This document shows positions 16,478 to 25,155 of a stretch of 35,727 nucleotides of DNA, in pieces. The notes beneath the pieces were generated by a model. The model searched no databases. It was not told the origin of the DNA and worked only from the letters and a program-made list of their open reading frames with translations. The DNA comes from Comamonadaceae bacterium. Lineage in GTDB: Bacteria > Pseudomonadota > Gammaproteobacteria > Burkholderiales > Burkholderiaceae_C. Each line of letters starts with the position of its first letter. The first letter of the stretch is position 1. The position numbers and the translations under genes are program-made. The stretch spans positions 1-35,727 of the forward strand of contig CANBTQ010000004.1 in the NCBI GenBank assembly GCA_947372425.1. The letters are read 5' to 3'.

Positions 16478-18274
16478 TTAGAAAGTTTCCCATTCCTCGT
16501 CGGCCGCGCTGGCCGATGCCACCACCTTGGGTGCGGGCTGCGGCAGCGAGGCCGTGGCCTTGGGTGCAGCGGGTTTGGGGGCCGCGGCGCGGGGTGCTGC
16601 CGCTGGCTTGGGGCGCGGTTTGCTGGCAGCGCCCAGCTCGACACGGCGCTCGGTGCCCTGGAAGGGCACGGCCTTGCTGGCCGGGGCACGGACATTGGCC
16701 TTGGGCAGGGCTGCCACGGCATGGCCCTCACCCAGCTTGAACACGGCCACCGTCTGCAGCAACTCGCCGGCCTGGCTCTTGAGGCTGGAGGCGGCTGCCG
16801 CCATCTCTTCCACCAGCGCGGCGTTCTGCTGCGTCACCTGGTCCATCTGCGTGACGGCTTCGCCCACCTGGCTGACACCGGCGGCCTGCTCGCTGCTGGC
16901 CGCGCTGATCTCGCTCATCAGGTCGGTGACGCGCTTGATGGAGTCCACCAGATCCGTCATGGTGGTGCCGGCCTGGTCCACCAGCGTGGTGCCCTGCTCC
17001 ACCCGCTCCACACTGGCGCCTATCAGGCTCTTGATTTCCTTGGCGGCTTCGGCCGAGCGTCCGGCAAGCGAACGCACTTCGGAAGCCACCACCGCAAAGC
17101 CGCGGCCCTGGTCGCCGGCACGGGCCGCTTCCACCGCCGCGTTCAGCGCCAGGATATTGGTCTGGAACGCAATGCCGTCGATCACGCTGATGATGTCGGA
17201 AATCTTGCGTGAACTGTCGTTGATGCCCTTCATGGTCTCCACCACCTGACCCACCACGGCGCCCCCCTTGATGGCCACGCTGGAGGCATTCATCGCCAGT
17301 TGGTTGGCCTTGCGCGCAGTGTCGGCGTTTTGCTGCACGGTGGAGCTCAGCTCTTCCATGGAGGCTGCGGTTTGCTCCAGCGCACTGGCCTGCTGCTCGG
17401 TGCGGGCCGAGAGATCGTTGTTGCCCTGGGCGATCTGGGCACTGGCCGTGGCCACCCCTTCGGAGCCCTGCTGCACGCTGCCCACAATGCGCACCAGGTT
17501 GTCCTGCATATGCAGCAGCGCAGTGAGCAGCACGCCGGTTTCATCGTGGGTCTTGACGGCCACGCGCGAGGTCAGGTCGCCTTCGGCCACCTTGGTGGCA
17601 AAGCCCACGGCATCGGCAATCGGCAAGGTGATAGAGCGTGCCGTGGCAAGCGCAATCACCATGCCCGCAACGGCAGCCAGCGCAGTCAGCGCCTCGGTAA
17701 AGCTGCTGGCAAAGGAGCCGTCCTGCTGCATCTGTGTCACGCCCTTGTCCATCAGTGCTTCCTGGAACTTGGTCATGGCGTCCGCCGCATCAAAGAACTC
17801 TTTTTGCGGGGTCTGGAAGTCACCCATCAGGAACACGCCGGCCTCCTCCACCTGGCCGCCTTCCAGCATGGCAATCAGCTTGCTGCGGGCTTCGGCATAG
17901 ACCGCCCGCTTGGCCATGATGGTGTCCAGCAAGGCCATGCCTTCCGGGCTTTTGACCAGCGGCTTGAGCTTCTCCAGCAAACTATTGTTGGCCGTGGATT
18001 CTTCCGTCACCTTGGCCAGCCAGGACTTCAGCTTCTCGGGGTCCTTGGCCGAAATGATGGCATTGCGCAGAAAGCGCGCCTGGTTGCTCTGGTGTTCCTG
18101 GATTTGATTGACCATCACTACCTTGGCGTAGCGGTCCTTGAAAATGACTTCTGCGGTTTCGTTGATATGGCTGAGGCGGCTGACCGCCACCGTGGCCACC
18201 GCCAGCAGCAGCGCGATGATGATGCCAAAGCCCAGCGCCAGGCGCTTGCCAATGGGAAGATTTCCGAGATTCAT
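16478..18274 (-). CDS. methyl-accepting chemotaxis protein with WETF docking tail
   Basis: A 598-residue chemoreceptor. TM1 (about 10-32, [21 protein letters not shown]) is followed by a periplasmic four-helix-bundle-type sensor to about 190 and TM2 ([20 protein letters not shown]). Then come a HAMP domain and the signalling coiled coil with the invariant hairpin tip ([50 protein letters not shown]). An Ala/Pro/Lys-rich linker ends in EEWETF, matching the C-terminal pentapeptide that tethers CheR/CheB. It should relay an unknown chemical signal to CheW/CheA. Translation is placed at [11 protein letters not shown] (18274); the track's start 40 codons upstream would run into the DUF3422 gene region and adds no family sequence. 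No che genes are adjacent. The ligand cannot be read from the sequence. Confidence 0.93.
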   Translation of the reverse strand: MNLGNLPIGKRLALGFGIIIALLLAVATVAVSRLSHINETAEVIFKDRYAKVVMVNQIQEHQSNQARFLRNAIISAKDPEKLKSWLAKVTEESTANNSLLEKLKPLVKSPEGMALLDTIMAKRAVYAEARSKLIAMLEGGQVEEAGVFLMGDFQTPQKEFFDAADAMTKFQEALMDKGVTQMQQDGSFASSFTEALTALAAVAGMVIALATARSITLPIADAVGFATKVAEGDLTSRVAVKTHDETGVLLTALLHMQDNLVRIVGSVQQGSEGVATASAQIAQGNNDLSARTEQQASALEQTAASMEELSSTVQQNADTARKANQLAMNASSVAIKGGAVVGQVVETMKGINDSSRKISDIISVIDGIAFQTNILALNAAVEAARAGDQGRGFAVVASEVRSLAGRSAEAAKEIKSLIGASVERVEQGTTLVDQAGTTMTDLVDSIKRVTDLMSEISAASSEQAAGVSQVGEAVTQMDQVTQQNAALVEEMAAAASSLKSQAGELLQTVAVFKLGEGHAVAALPKANVRAPASKAVPFQGTERRVELGAASKPRPKPAAAPRAAAPKPAAPKATASLPQPAPKVVASASAADEEWETF

Positions 18275-18377
18275 ATTCGATCCGATGTGTTGAAAGCGTC
18301 TGCCTCCACTGGCCAACGCAATCCCATTTTGAACCGGGCCGGGCGTCTCATCCTGACCCATGTCAATCGGGCGCAGA

Positions 18378-19730
18378 TTATGGCACTGCGGCATCGCGTG
18401 TCAGGCGCACCACGCTCTTGTGAATGCGCCGCGTGGCACTCCAGACGCCCCACAACACCAGGGGAATCAATGCGCCCACGGCCAGCTCGGGGTTGACCGG
18501 CACACCGGCCGCCTTGAAGGCCTTGGCGCCATACAACAGCAGGCTCACCACGTAATACGAGATGGCGGCAATCGACAGGCCTTCCACCGTGGTCTGCAGG
18601 TGCAGTTGCAGTTCCTGCCCGCGCGTCAGCTTGGCCAGCAATTGCTGGTTCTGCGATTCGGCGGCAATGTCCACGCGGGTACGCAGCAGGGCGCTGGCAC
18701 GCGCCACCCGCTCCGACAGCGAAGCCAGGCGTTGCGCCGTGGCCGCCACCGTGGCCATGGCCGGTGACAGCCGGCGTTGCATGAATTCACCAATGGTCTG
18801 CATGCCCGGGATGGTGACTTCGCGCAGCTCGGCAATGCGTTGCGCCACCAGCGCCTGGTAGGCGCGCGTGGCCGAGAAACGGTACACATGGTCGGCCGTG
18901 GCCCGCTCCACCCGGGCCGACAGCGACACCAGGGTGTCGAGCAGCTCCTGGTCGGCGGCCGATTTGTTTTCCAGCTGCGCCGTGATGTCCGCCAGCTGGC
19001 CTTCGGCCTGCGCCAGCATGGGCGCCAGCGCCTTGGCTGCGGGCAGACCGCGCAAGGCCATCAGGCGGTAGGTCTCCAGTTCGAGCAGGCGCTGCGACAC
19101 CCGCCCGGCGCGGGTTTGCGGCGTGTTCTCGGGGGCAATCACCACCATGCGCTCAAAGCCGCTGGGGCGCAGCATGAAATCGGTCAGGGCCCAGGAGTGC
19201 TGGTTGTGGCCCATCACCGAGGCCACCATGGAATGCGCGCCGAACCAGGGCTGGGCCTGCGCCACCGTGCCCGCCACATCGGCCAGATTGCCATGCAGCA
19301 TCAGCACTTCAATGGCGGCAATGGTGCGCCCGGGTATGGCGCGCAACCAGCCCGGCGGCAGCAGCACCAGGCCCAGCAGGGCCGCATCGTCCAGACCGGC
19401 CAGCGCATGGTCCGGCAGCGGCTGCACCAGCGAGTAGCGGGTGAACTCGCTGTGGCGCTCCCACTTCAGGGTGTAGCCGTCCAGCCGCAGGCGCAGAAAG
19501 TTGCCCTGCAGGCGCTCCACCTCCAGGTCCTGCTGGCCGGGCAGCAGGCGCAGGTGCGCACAGTCCTGCTCGCGGCTGACATCGTCGTTGAACACGGCCA
19601 CATACAGCACCAGGGCCGGCATGCGGATGCGCGCCTGCGGCCGGGCATGCACTTCGTTGTGCAGCGTTTGGCGCAGGGCATCGTCCTGCGGCAGAAAGGC
19701 CGATGCAGGGGTGGTGTCAGAGGGGTTCAT
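18378..19730 (-). CDS. DUF3422 family membrane protein
   Basis: A 450-residue protein of the DUF3422 family, common in proteobacteria and without known function. Recognised parts are the start ([28 protein letters not shown]), the soluble N-terminal domain to about residue 210, a long helical region ([54 protein letters not shown]) and two C-terminal membrane helices ([21 protein letters not shown] and [21 protein letters not shown]). The architecture resembles a membrane-anchored coiled-coil protein. ATG 19730 is preferred over the track's 19844 because family similarity begins shortly after it and a GAGG lies upstream. The stop is 103 bp before the chemoreceptor start on the same strand. 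A shared transcript is possible but not shown. Confidence 0.85.
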   Translation of the reverse strand: MNPSDTTPASAFLPQDDALRQTLHNEVHARPQARIRMPALVLYVAVFNDDVSREQDCAHLRLLPGQQDLEVERLQGNFLRLRLDGYTLKWERHSEFTRYSLVQPLPDHALAGLDDAALLGLVLLPPGWLRAIPGRTIAAIEVLMLHGNLADVAGTVAQAQPWFGAHSMVASVMGHNQHSWALTDFMLRPSGFERMVVIAPENTPQTRAGRVSQRLLELETYRLMALRGLPAAKALAPMLAQAEGQLADITAQLENKSAADQELLDTLVSLSARVERATADHVYRFSATRAYQALVAQRIAELREVTIPGMQTIGEFMQRRLSPAMATVAATAQRLASLSERVARASALLRTRVDIAAESQNQQLLAKLTRGQELQLHLQTTVEGLSIAAISYYVVSLLLYGAKAFKAAGVPVNPELAVGALIPLVLWGVWSATRRIHKSVVRLTRDAAVP

Positions 19731-19891
19731 GGTGGTGCGCCTCGCAGAGTGGTCGGCGCAATTTACAGCAGATTGCGAATTGCCCATGTGGCCAGCGCCT
19801 AACAGACTTGCAATAACCCGGCACAGCCGCACATGCGTAGGCATGGGCTATAACCCAGTCCATTCATCCATCCCTTCAGGAACAACGACCC

Positions 19892-20965
19892 ATGCTTTTT
19901 GACACCTACACCCTCGGCACCATCTCCCTCACCAACCGCGTCGTCATGGCCCCCATGACGCGCAGCCGTGCGGTGGACCGCAACATTCCCAATGCACTGA
20001 TGGCCGCGTACTACGGCCAGCGCGCCACGGCCGGGCTGATCATTACCGAAGGCCTGTCCCCCTCGCCCAACGGCCTGGGCTATGCGCGCATTCCCGGCCT
20101 GTTCAATGCCGAGCAGGTGGCGGGCTGGCGCCTGGTGACCGATGCGGTGCATGCCAAGGGCGGCAAAATTTTTGCGCAGTTCATGCACTGCGGCCGTGTG
20201 GCGCACCAGGCCAACTTGCCCGCCGGCGCGCGCACCGTGGGCCCGATGGCAGAAGTCTGCCCCGGCGAGATGTGGACCGATGCCTCCGGCATGCAGCCCC
20301 ACAGCGCACCGCACGCCCTGACCGAAGCCGAGATTGCGGCCACCGTGGCCGAATACGCCCGCGCCGCCACCCTGGCGGTGGAAGCCGGCTTTGACGGCGT
20401 CGAGCTGCACGCAGCCAATGGCTACCTGATCGAGCAGTTCCTCAATGCCAATGTCAACCAGCGCACCGATGGCTACGGCGGCAGCGCCGAGGGCCGCAAC
20501 CGCTTTGCACTGGAAGTGGCGCAGGCCTGCGTCAACGCCATCGGCGCCGGCAAGGTCGGCATCCGGGTATCGCCCTACGGTGTGTTCAATGGCACCGGTG
20601 CCTTTGAAGGCGTGGATGCGCAGTACCTGGCCCTGGCGCAAAAGCTGTCGGACCTGGGCCTGGCCTACCTGCACCAGCTGGACCATTCGGCCATGGGTGC
20701 ACCCGCCGTGCCGGCTGCCATCAAGAAGCAATTGCGCAGCGCTTTCAAGCAGACCTACATTGCCGCCGGCGGCTTCGATGCCAGCAGCGCAGAAGCGGCC
20801 CTGGCTGCCGGCGATGCCGATCTGGTGGCCTTTGGACGCCCGTTTATTTCCAACCCCGATCTGGTGGCCCGCATGCAAACCGGTGCAGCGCACACTGACG
20901 CAGACATGTCCACGTTTTATACGCCGGGCGAGAAGGGATATACCGATTACGCGGCCCTGAATTGA
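19892..20965 (+). CDS. Old Yellow Enzyme family ene-reductase (NemA/alkene reductase type)
   Basis: A 357-residue FMN-dependent TIM-barrel oxidoreductase. Characteristic sequence includes NRVVMAPMTRSRA, QRATAGLIITEGLSPSPNGLGY, FAQFMHCGRVAH and the substrate-binding and proton-donor cluster His173/Asn176/Tyr178 in VELHAANGYLIEQFLNANVNQRTDGYGGS, with FMN-phosphate contacts in YIAAGGF and FGRPFISNPDL. Enzymes of this class reduce activated C=C bonds and nitro compounds with NAD(P)H and serve as electrophile or xenobiotic detoxifiers; the natural substrate is unknown. It is divergent from the DUF3422 gene with a 161-bp gap; no TetR-type repressor gene (as with nemR-nemA) is adjacent. Confidence 0.93.
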   Translation: MLFDTYTLGTISLTNRVVMAPMTRSRAVDRNIPNALMAAYYGQRATAGLIITEGLSPSPNGLGYARIPGLFNAEQVAGWRLVTDAVHAKGGKIFAQFMHCGRVAHQANLPAGARTVGPMAEVCPGEMWTDASGMQPHSAPHALTEAEIAATVAEYARAATLAVEAGFDGVELHAANGYLIEQFLNANVNQRTDGYGGSAEGRNRFALEVAQACVNAIGAGKVGIRVSPYGVFNGTGAFEGVDAQYLALAQKLSDLGLAYLHQLDHSAMGAPAVPAAIKKQLRSAFKQTYIAAGGFDASSAEAALAAGDADLVAFGRPFISNPDLVARMQTGAAHTDADMSTFYTPGEKGYTDYAALN

Positions 20966-21053
20966 GCCGGCGGCGGTGGCAGCGCACCTAGAATAAGCAG
21001 CCCGTCCTGCGGGGGTCTGCGGGGCGGGGAACCTACACCCGCAAAGGATTGCT

Positions 21054-21656
21054 ATGTCGTTGTCCAAATCCACCCTTTCGGCCATTCAGCAGGCTGGTCA
21101 GAGCCTGCACAAGGCAACCGTCGTGGTTTCCACGGCCGTGCGCGAGCAGGCTGAACACATGGTGGCCACCGTGGCCAGCCAACCGTTCGAGGCCGAGGGT
21201 GAACAGGCTTTTGCCAACTTCAAGATGCTGGCGCGCCTGTCGCAGGACCTGCAATCCCTGGAAGAACAGCTGCGCGGCTTGTATGCCACTGCGTCCGATC
21301 TGGCCAGCCCCGAGATGGATGTGGTGGTGGCCCTGGCGCATGCCAGCGCCCGCAGCCGCACAGCGGCGGCGGGCGAGGTGGCGGAAGACGCCATCGTCAA
21401 ACCGGCCAAGGCGCAACGCAGCCCGCGCACGCTCAAAAAACCGGCCAAGCCCGTTTCACTCACCGCCAATGACAGCAAGGTGCTGGCCTTTCTGAGCACC
21501 GTGCTCAAGGCCGGCCAGTGGACGGCGCTGACGGGCAACGTGGTGGCACAAGGTGCCGGACTGCCCCTGGGTTCGGTGGGCATTTCGCTGAAAAAAGTGG
21601 TGGCTTGCGGCGCGGTGAAAAAACGCGGACGCGGCAGCTACCAGATTCCCGTCTGA
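21054..21656 (+). CDS. hypothetical protein, possible winged-helix C-terminus
   Basis: I do not recognise this 200-residue protein. Residues 1-100 are predicted to be mainly helical (SAIQQAGQSLHKATVVVSTAVREQAEHMVATVASQ, LSQDLQSLEEQLRGLYATA). Residues 110-140 are a basic, Lys/Pro/Ala-rich linker. The last 65 residues (DSKVLAFLSTVLKAGQWTALTGNVVAQGAGLPLGSVGISLKKVVACGAVKKRGRGSYQIPV) look like a small winged-helix fold that could bind nucleic acid. A helical domain, basic linker and DNA-binding end would suit a nucleoid-associated or regulatory protein, but that is inference. AAAGGA precedes the ATG at good spacing. The LysE-type exporter gene begins 25 bases later and may be coexpressed. Confidence 0.75.
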   Translation: MSLSKSTLSAIQQAGQSLHKATVVVSTAVREQAEHMVATVASQPFEAEGEQAFANFKMLARLSQDLQSLEEQLRGLYATASDLASPEMDVVVALAHASARSRTAAAGEVAEDAIVKPAKAQRSPRTLKKPAKPVSLTANDSKVLAFLSTVLKAGQWTALTGNVVAQGAGLPLGSVGISLKKVVACGAVKKRGRGSYQIPV

Positions 21657-21681
21657 CACTGCGCGTGCCCAGACAGCTGCC

Positions 21682-22308
21682 ATGCTGAGCCTTCAAACCG
21701 CCCTCAGTTTCTTCGGTGTCTCGCTGCTGCTGGGCATCACCCCCGGCCCGGACAATGTGTTTGTGCTGGTGCAGTCCGCCACCTACGGCAAGCGTGCCGG
21801 CATGCTGGTGGTGCTGGGCCTGTGCGGCGGCCTGGTGGTGCACACCACGGCGATTGCACTCGGGCTGGCCGCGGTGTTTGCGGCGTCCGAGACGGCCTTT
21901 GTGCTGCTGAAGTTTGCCGGTGCGGCGTATCTGGCCTACCTGGCCTGGCAGGCGTTCCGTGCGCCAGGGGCCGGCAGCAGCGACGCACCTGCCCCGGCAT
22001 TGCGGCCCGGACAACTGTGGCTGCGTGGCGTCATCATGAACCTGACCAACCCGAAAGTGGTGTTCTTCTTTCTGGCCTTTTTGCCGCAGTTTGTCGATCC
22101 GCGCATCGGCTCGGTGGCCTGGCAGCTCGGGCAGCTGGGTGGCATCTTCATCCTGGCCACGTTGCTGAGCTTTGGCGCCATCAGCTACTTTGCCGCCAGC
22201 CTGGGGCAAAGCCTGCGCGGCTCGGCGCGGGCCCAGCAGTGGATGAACCGAGCCGCCGGCATCGTGTTTGCCGGACTCGCCCTGCGCCTGGCATTGGCGC
22301 AGCGCTAA
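21682..22308 (+). CDS. LysE/RhtB family amino-acid exporter
   Basis: A 208-residue integral membrane protein with about six hydrophobic helices and the family signature near the N-terminus (LLGITPGPDNVFVLVQSATYGKRAGMLVVLGLCGGLVVHT). A second conserved part is FAGAAYLAYLAWQAFRAPG, and the middle repeat contains LWLRGVIMNLTNPKVVFFFLAFLPQFVD. LysE/RhtB proteins export amino acids such as lysine, threonine or homoserine lactone; the cargo here cannot be told. The ATG has only a weak ribosome site (ACAGCTGCC), so translation may depend on coupling with the upstream hypothetical gene. It converges on the radical SAM gene with a 43-bp gap. Confidence 0.9.
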   Translation: MLSLQTALSFFGVSLLLGITPGPDNVFVLVQSATYGKRAGMLVVLGLCGGLVVHTTAIALGLAAVFAASETAFVLLKFAGAAYLAYLAWQAFRAPGAGSSDAPAPALRPGQLWLRGVIMNLTNPKVVFFFLAFLPQFVDPRIGSVAWQLGQLGGIFILATLLSFGAISYFAASLGQSLRGSARAQQWMNRAAGIVFAGLALRLALAQR

Positions 22309-22351
22309 GCCCCAGGAGGGCAGCAGCCCGGCCGAACTGCCGGTGTCGCGA

Positions 22352-23260
22352 TCAAGCCGGAACTTCGGACACGATGCCGATTTCCCGCAGGACCTCGGGC
22401 AGGTTTTCAAGGGACTCCACGTGTTCGCTCGCAATTTCCAGGCGCTCGATACCCGGCATCTTGAATCGCACGTTCTGAATATCCTTGCGGTAGTTGTCCA
22501 GGCGCGAGGGGCACATGCCACAGACGGCTTCGGTGGACTTGGTAAAAAAGCTCACCAGTTCCTTGTCGGTGGCTTCCAGGCCCAGGCCCTTGTAGGCCAG
22601 ATACGGTGCCCATTCCGGCTTGGAACCCAGTCCGAATTTTTCGCCCACGATATGCAGGTTGCCAATTTGCGGGCACTTCCACAGCCTGCCGTCCACCAGG
22701 TTGACACAGTGCTTGCTGTGGCAAACCTCCCAGCTGGCCTTGGGATCGGCATCGGTAAACGGCAGCATGTCCTCACCGATACCTTTGTAAAAGCGGTTCC
22801 AGTTGTGGATGTTGTCGCCAAAGCCGATGCGAATGCCTTCGTTGGTGTGCCAGGCCTGCATCTGGTCAATCGCGGCGCGCACCTTGGGCAGGTATTTTTT
22901 GTCCTGCGAATGCACCGACAGGAACAACCCGACATTCAGGGTGCGCAACAGGAAGGGCATTTCCGGGTGCCGGTCAAAGTTCAGCCCGTTGGTGCAGACC
23001 TGGATATCGGCCTGGGGGAAGATGGCCCGGGCCAGGATGACGATTTGCGGGAGCATGGGGTTCAAAAACGGCTCGCCCCCCAGGATGCGGAAGAACTTGG
23101 GCTTGACCCGCCGCCCCCAGGAAGTCAGCCACACCTCGGCCTGCTCCAGCGTCACCATATTGCTCAAGGCGTAATTGGCATACGCCGAGCACCCGTCGCA
23201 GTGCAGGCTGCACAAATGGGTAATGGGGAATTCCAGATATTCGACGTCGTAGGTATTCAT
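22352..23260 (-). CDS. radical SAM protein with SPASM-like C-terminal cysteines
   Basis: A 302-residue radical S-adenosylmethionine enzyme. The 4Fe-4S site is Cys17-X3-Cys21-X2-Cys24 (THLCSLHCDGCSAY) and the SAM-contact motif is LGGEPFLNP. Later cysteines (WEVCHSKHCVNL, RLWKCPQIGN, EAVCGMCPSR) form a partial SPASM-like set that may hold an auxiliary cluster. Enzymes of this shape often modify peptides or proteins, or occur in surface-glycan loci; the substrate here is unknown and no small precursor peptide is visible nearby. AGGGA precedes the ATG. It lies 131 bp after flgN on the same strand, so it could be a late member of the flgMN transcript, though a hairpin intervenes. Its base composition appears somewhat less GC-rich than the flagellar genes. 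Confidence 0.9.
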   Translation of the reverse strand: MNTYDVEYLEFPITHLCSLHCDGCSAYANYALSNMVTLEQAEVWLTSWGRRVKPKFFRILGGEPFLNPMLPQIVILARAIFPQADIQVCTNGLNFDRHPEMPFLLRTLNVGLFLSVHSQDKKYLPKVRAAIDQMQAWHTNEGIRIGFGDNIHNWNRFYKGIGEDMLPFTDADPKASWEVCHSKHCVNLVDGRLWKCPQIGNLHIVGEKFGLGSKPEWAPYLAYKGLGLEATDKELVSFFTKSTEAVCGMCPSRLDNYRKDIQNVRFKMPGIERLEIASEHVESLENLPEVLREIGIVSEVPA

Positions 23261-23354
23261 ATAGTCCCTGAAAGTTTGGTCTATTTTGAAATGCGGGGGG
23301 CCGATCCAAAGATGGGATAAAGGCCTGCTTCAGGCAATAGATCTGACTTTTGAA

Positions 23355-23374
23355 GCGCAACAGGGCCGTTGCGC
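23355..23374 (-). terminator. hairpin between flgN and the radical SAM gene
   Basis: GCGCAAC (23355-23361) and GTTGCGC (23368-23374) form a perfect 7-bp stem with a six-base loop, 18 bases after the flgN stop on the minus strand. On the minus strand it is followed by CTTCAAAAG, not a real T tract, so it may terminate poorly or only attenuate reading into the radical SAM gene. Confidence 0.35.
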
Positions 23375-23391
23375 CCCGCCGGTGGCAGCGA

Positions 23392-23775
23392 TCAGGCAGC
23401 CAGCACCCGGAAGGCGCCGCTTTGACGCGCCACCGAGCCATACACCGAGCTGCCACCCGAATAGGTGGACTTGACCGGTGTGGGCACCACCACCTGCAAC
23501 GCCCGCAGATTGAGGGCGGCCTGGCGCGAGAGCCCGTCGCGCAGCATGGGCAGGCGCTTGGCCAGCGCCTGGATACGCCGGCGTACGGCACCGCGGTGGG
23601 GCTGGGGCAGAGTCTGGGACGGGGTCTGGAGCAAGCGGGCCAAGTCCAGGCTCAGGGCCTGCAGGGTGGCCGCGGCCGTCTGCATCTGCGGTGCGTCGCC
23701 GCCGGCCAGAAACGCAGCGACCTGGTTGAACTGCTGTTCCACCAGGTCGAGTTGCTTGAGCATCGAATTGTGCAT
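23392..23775 (-). CDS. flgN: flagella synthesis chaperone FlgN
   Basis: A 127-residue mostly helical protein directly after flgM (48-bp gap). FlgN is the cytoplasmic export chaperone that escorts the hook-filament junction proteins FlgK and FlgL to the flagellar secretion gate. Sequence identity in this family is low; the assignment rests on length, the helical N-terminal part (MLKQLDLVEQQFNQVAAFLAGGDAPQMQTAAATLQALSLDLARLL), the basic central region (PHRGAVRRRIQALAKRLPMLRDGLSRQAA) and position after flgM and opposite the flgK/flgL operon. AAGGA lies eight bases before ATG 23775. It should be transcribed with flgM from the sigma-28 promoter. Confidence 0.85.
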   Translation of the reverse strand: MHNSMLKQLDLVEQQFNQVAAFLAGGDAPQMQTAAATLQALSLDLARLLQTPSQTLPQPHRGAVRRRIQALAKRLPMLRDGLSRQAALNLRALQVVVPTPVKSTYSGGSSVYGSVARQSGAFRVLAA

Positions 23776-23823
23776 ATCAGAGTCCTTGCGCCCGTTGCGT
23801 GGCGCAGGCCCTGCTGCCGGCGC

Positions 23824-24138
23824 TTACGTGGGTGCGCTGGTGAGCATTTCCTGCGCGTTGGAGAGCAGCTTGTCGGCAATCGCCTCGGGGTTGACCACGA
23901 AGCTGCCATCCCGGATGGCGGCCTTCATCTGGTCGACCTTTTTGGTGTCGACTTCCGCTGCCGAATTGAGCGCGTCCTTGCCCAGCGAGCGTGCGGCGCT
24001 GGTCAGCGCCACCGTCACGCCGGCATCGGAGGCGCTGGACGTGGCTACCTGCGCCGCATCCTGCCCCGTTTTGGGCGTGTTGGAAGGTGGCGTCTTGAGG
24101 GACGTCAGGTCGGAAGGGGTATTGCCGGTAACTTTCAT
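23824..24138 (-). CDS. flgM: anti-sigma-28 factor FlgM
   Basis: A 104-residue protein that binds sigma-28 (FliA) until the hook is finished and is then exported through the flagellum. The N-terminal half is low in structure (KVTGNTPSDLTSLKTPPSNTPKTGQD), as is normal for the exported, disordered part. The C-terminal sigma-binding helices are clear (VDTKKVDQMKAAIRDGSFVVNPEAIADKLLSNAQEML). ATG 24138 is chosen because GGAG lies just upstream; the track's start at 24150 is a TTG codon inside that ribosome site. A perfect sigma-28 promoter lies 42 bp upstream, giving the usual feedback in which FliA drives its own inhibitor. Confidence 0.95.
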   Translation of the reverse strand: MKVTGNTPSDLTSLKTPPSNTPKTGQDAAQVATSSASDAGVTVALTSAARSLGKDALNSAAEVDTKKVDQMKAAIRDGSFVVNPEAIADKLLSNAQEMLTSAPT

Positions 24139-24180
24139 TTCGTGCTCCAAAACTACGATGCGCGTAGCCTCGTACAGGGG

Positions 24181-24207
24181 TTATCGGCTCGAATCTAACG
24201 GACTTTA
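24181..24207 (-). promoter_or_regulatory. sigma-28 (FliA) promoter of flgMN
   Basis: The minus strand reads TAAA (24207-24204), 15 bases, then GCCGATAA (24188-24181), an exact match to the sigma-28 consensus and spacing. It lies between the flgA stop and the flgM start, leaving a leader of about 40 nt. It allows flgM and flgN to be made as late genes independently of flgA. Confidence 0.9.
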
Positions 24208-24234
24208 GGATTAATTGCACCGGCGCACCTCTTT

Positions 24235-24966
24235 TTACAGTTCGATCCGCACGGTGCGGGCATCGAGCACGGTGCCGGTGGCCACCCGGCCATTGTCCAT
24301 GCGGACCCGGGCAGTCTGGCCCACCACGCCGGCCGACAGCGCCTGGGCATCGCCCGACACCTGAAAGCCCTGGCCCTCGGCCACCACCCGCACCTGGGTG
24401 CCGGCCTGGAATACCTGGGTCGGGCGCACCAGGCCCTGGCGCAGCACCTGGCCGGTGCTCAGGGACCGGGTAGCGGTCTGGCCCAGCCACAGGGCAGGGT
24501 CCAGCAGCACCGGGCTGGTGTCTTCGGCCCAATCCACTTCCGTGGCCACCACATCGTTCTGGCTCAGCAGGCTGCCGGCCTGCACCTGGCCGCGCACCAC
24601 CCAGGCATTGCCGAAGGCCTTGACGGTGACGGGCACACTCACATTCCATTTGGCCATGCCATCGACGCAGCGCAGGCCCACCCGGCTGTGGCCCCACAGG
24701 CGCGCGCCGGGCGGCAGATAGGCTTCCACATTGCCGCAGGGCGCCAGCCGCAGGCGACTGTCCAGCGCGCCTACCGATACCTCCAGCCGCAGCCGTGCGG
24801 CCGGGTCGGTCTGCGCATCCTGGGCGGCGCTGCGCGCCCACTTCAAGGCCAGGCCCGAGTAATCCGGCTCCTGCGCCTGGGCCGCGCCACCCGACAGCAG
24901 CAGGGCCGCGCCGGCCAGCGCCGCCAGCAGGCAGCGCAGCGGCTTGGCAAAGGGAATAAGCGTCAT
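24235..24966 (-). CDS. flgA: flagellar P-ring assembly chaperone FlgA
   Basis: A 243-residue periplasmic protein with a signal peptide (LRCLLAALAGAALLLSGGAAQAQEPD, cleavage after AQA). The mature part has the FlgA N-terminal region (RLRLEVSVGALDSRLRLAPCGNVEAYLPPGARLWGHSRVGLRCVDG) and a C-terminal SAF domain (QAGSLLSQNDVVATEVDWA, GQVLRQGLVRPTQVFQAGTQVRVVAEGQGFQVSGDAQALSAG, VGQTARVRMDNGRVATGTV). The two cysteines probably form the family's disulfide. It helps FlgI form the P ring. ATG 24966 is chosen, with GGAG at proper spacing; the 24993 ATG has no ribosome site. It is transcribed divergently from flgB. Confidence 0.95.
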   Translation of the reverse strand: MTLIPFAKPLRCLLAALAGAALLLSGGAAQAQEPDYSGLALKWARSAAQDAQTDPAARLRLEVSVGALDSRLRLAPCGNVEAYLPPGARLWGHSRVGLRCVDGMAKWNVSVPVTVKAFGNAWVVRGQVQAGSLLSQNDVVATEVDWAEDTSPVLLDPALWLGQTATRSLSTGQVLRQGLVRPTQVFQAGTQVRVVAEGQGFQVSGDAQALSAGVVGQTARVRMDNGRVATGTVLDARTVRIEL

Positions 24967-25155
24967 GACAAGGCTCCGGTGGGCAGGGGACATGCGGGTA
25001 ACTATAGGCAGCCCCCCTGCCGGCTAAGGCCGCATATGCAGGCCAAAAGCCCCGCTATTCCACGGCTGAAAAATTAAAGCTTTTCCCATAATTGCCTCAC
25101 GTCGCCAGCCACAGCTCCCCCTGTAGCCGGTGTTCCCCCCTACGAGGTATGACCC
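24967..25155. promoter_or_regulatory. divergent flgA/flgB promoter region
   Basis: The gap must hold class-2 promoters for flgA and for the flgB-L operon. CGCTATT at 25053-25059 matches one half of the FlhDC box, but I find no good partner half-site at the expected 10-12 bp. CATAAT near 25088 could be a flgB -10. A sigma-54 -24/-12 element was looked for and not seen. Confidence 0.35.

Noticed and set aside
18361-18366. TTGACA on the minus strand upstream of the chemoreceptor
   Set aside because: A perfect -35 hexamer, but no -10-like sequence 16-18 bp downstream; it is also about 90 bp from the start.
18275-18394. 40-residue N-terminal extension of the chemoreceptor
   Set aside because: It reaches into the end of the DUF3422 gene and lacks membrane or sensor features; the TM1 segment follows the ATG at 18274 directly.
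25053-25059. Full FlhDC box at the flgA/flgB divergent region
   Set aside because: Only one half-site (CGCTATT) is present; the second half at 10-12 bp does not match, so a complete box is not claimed.
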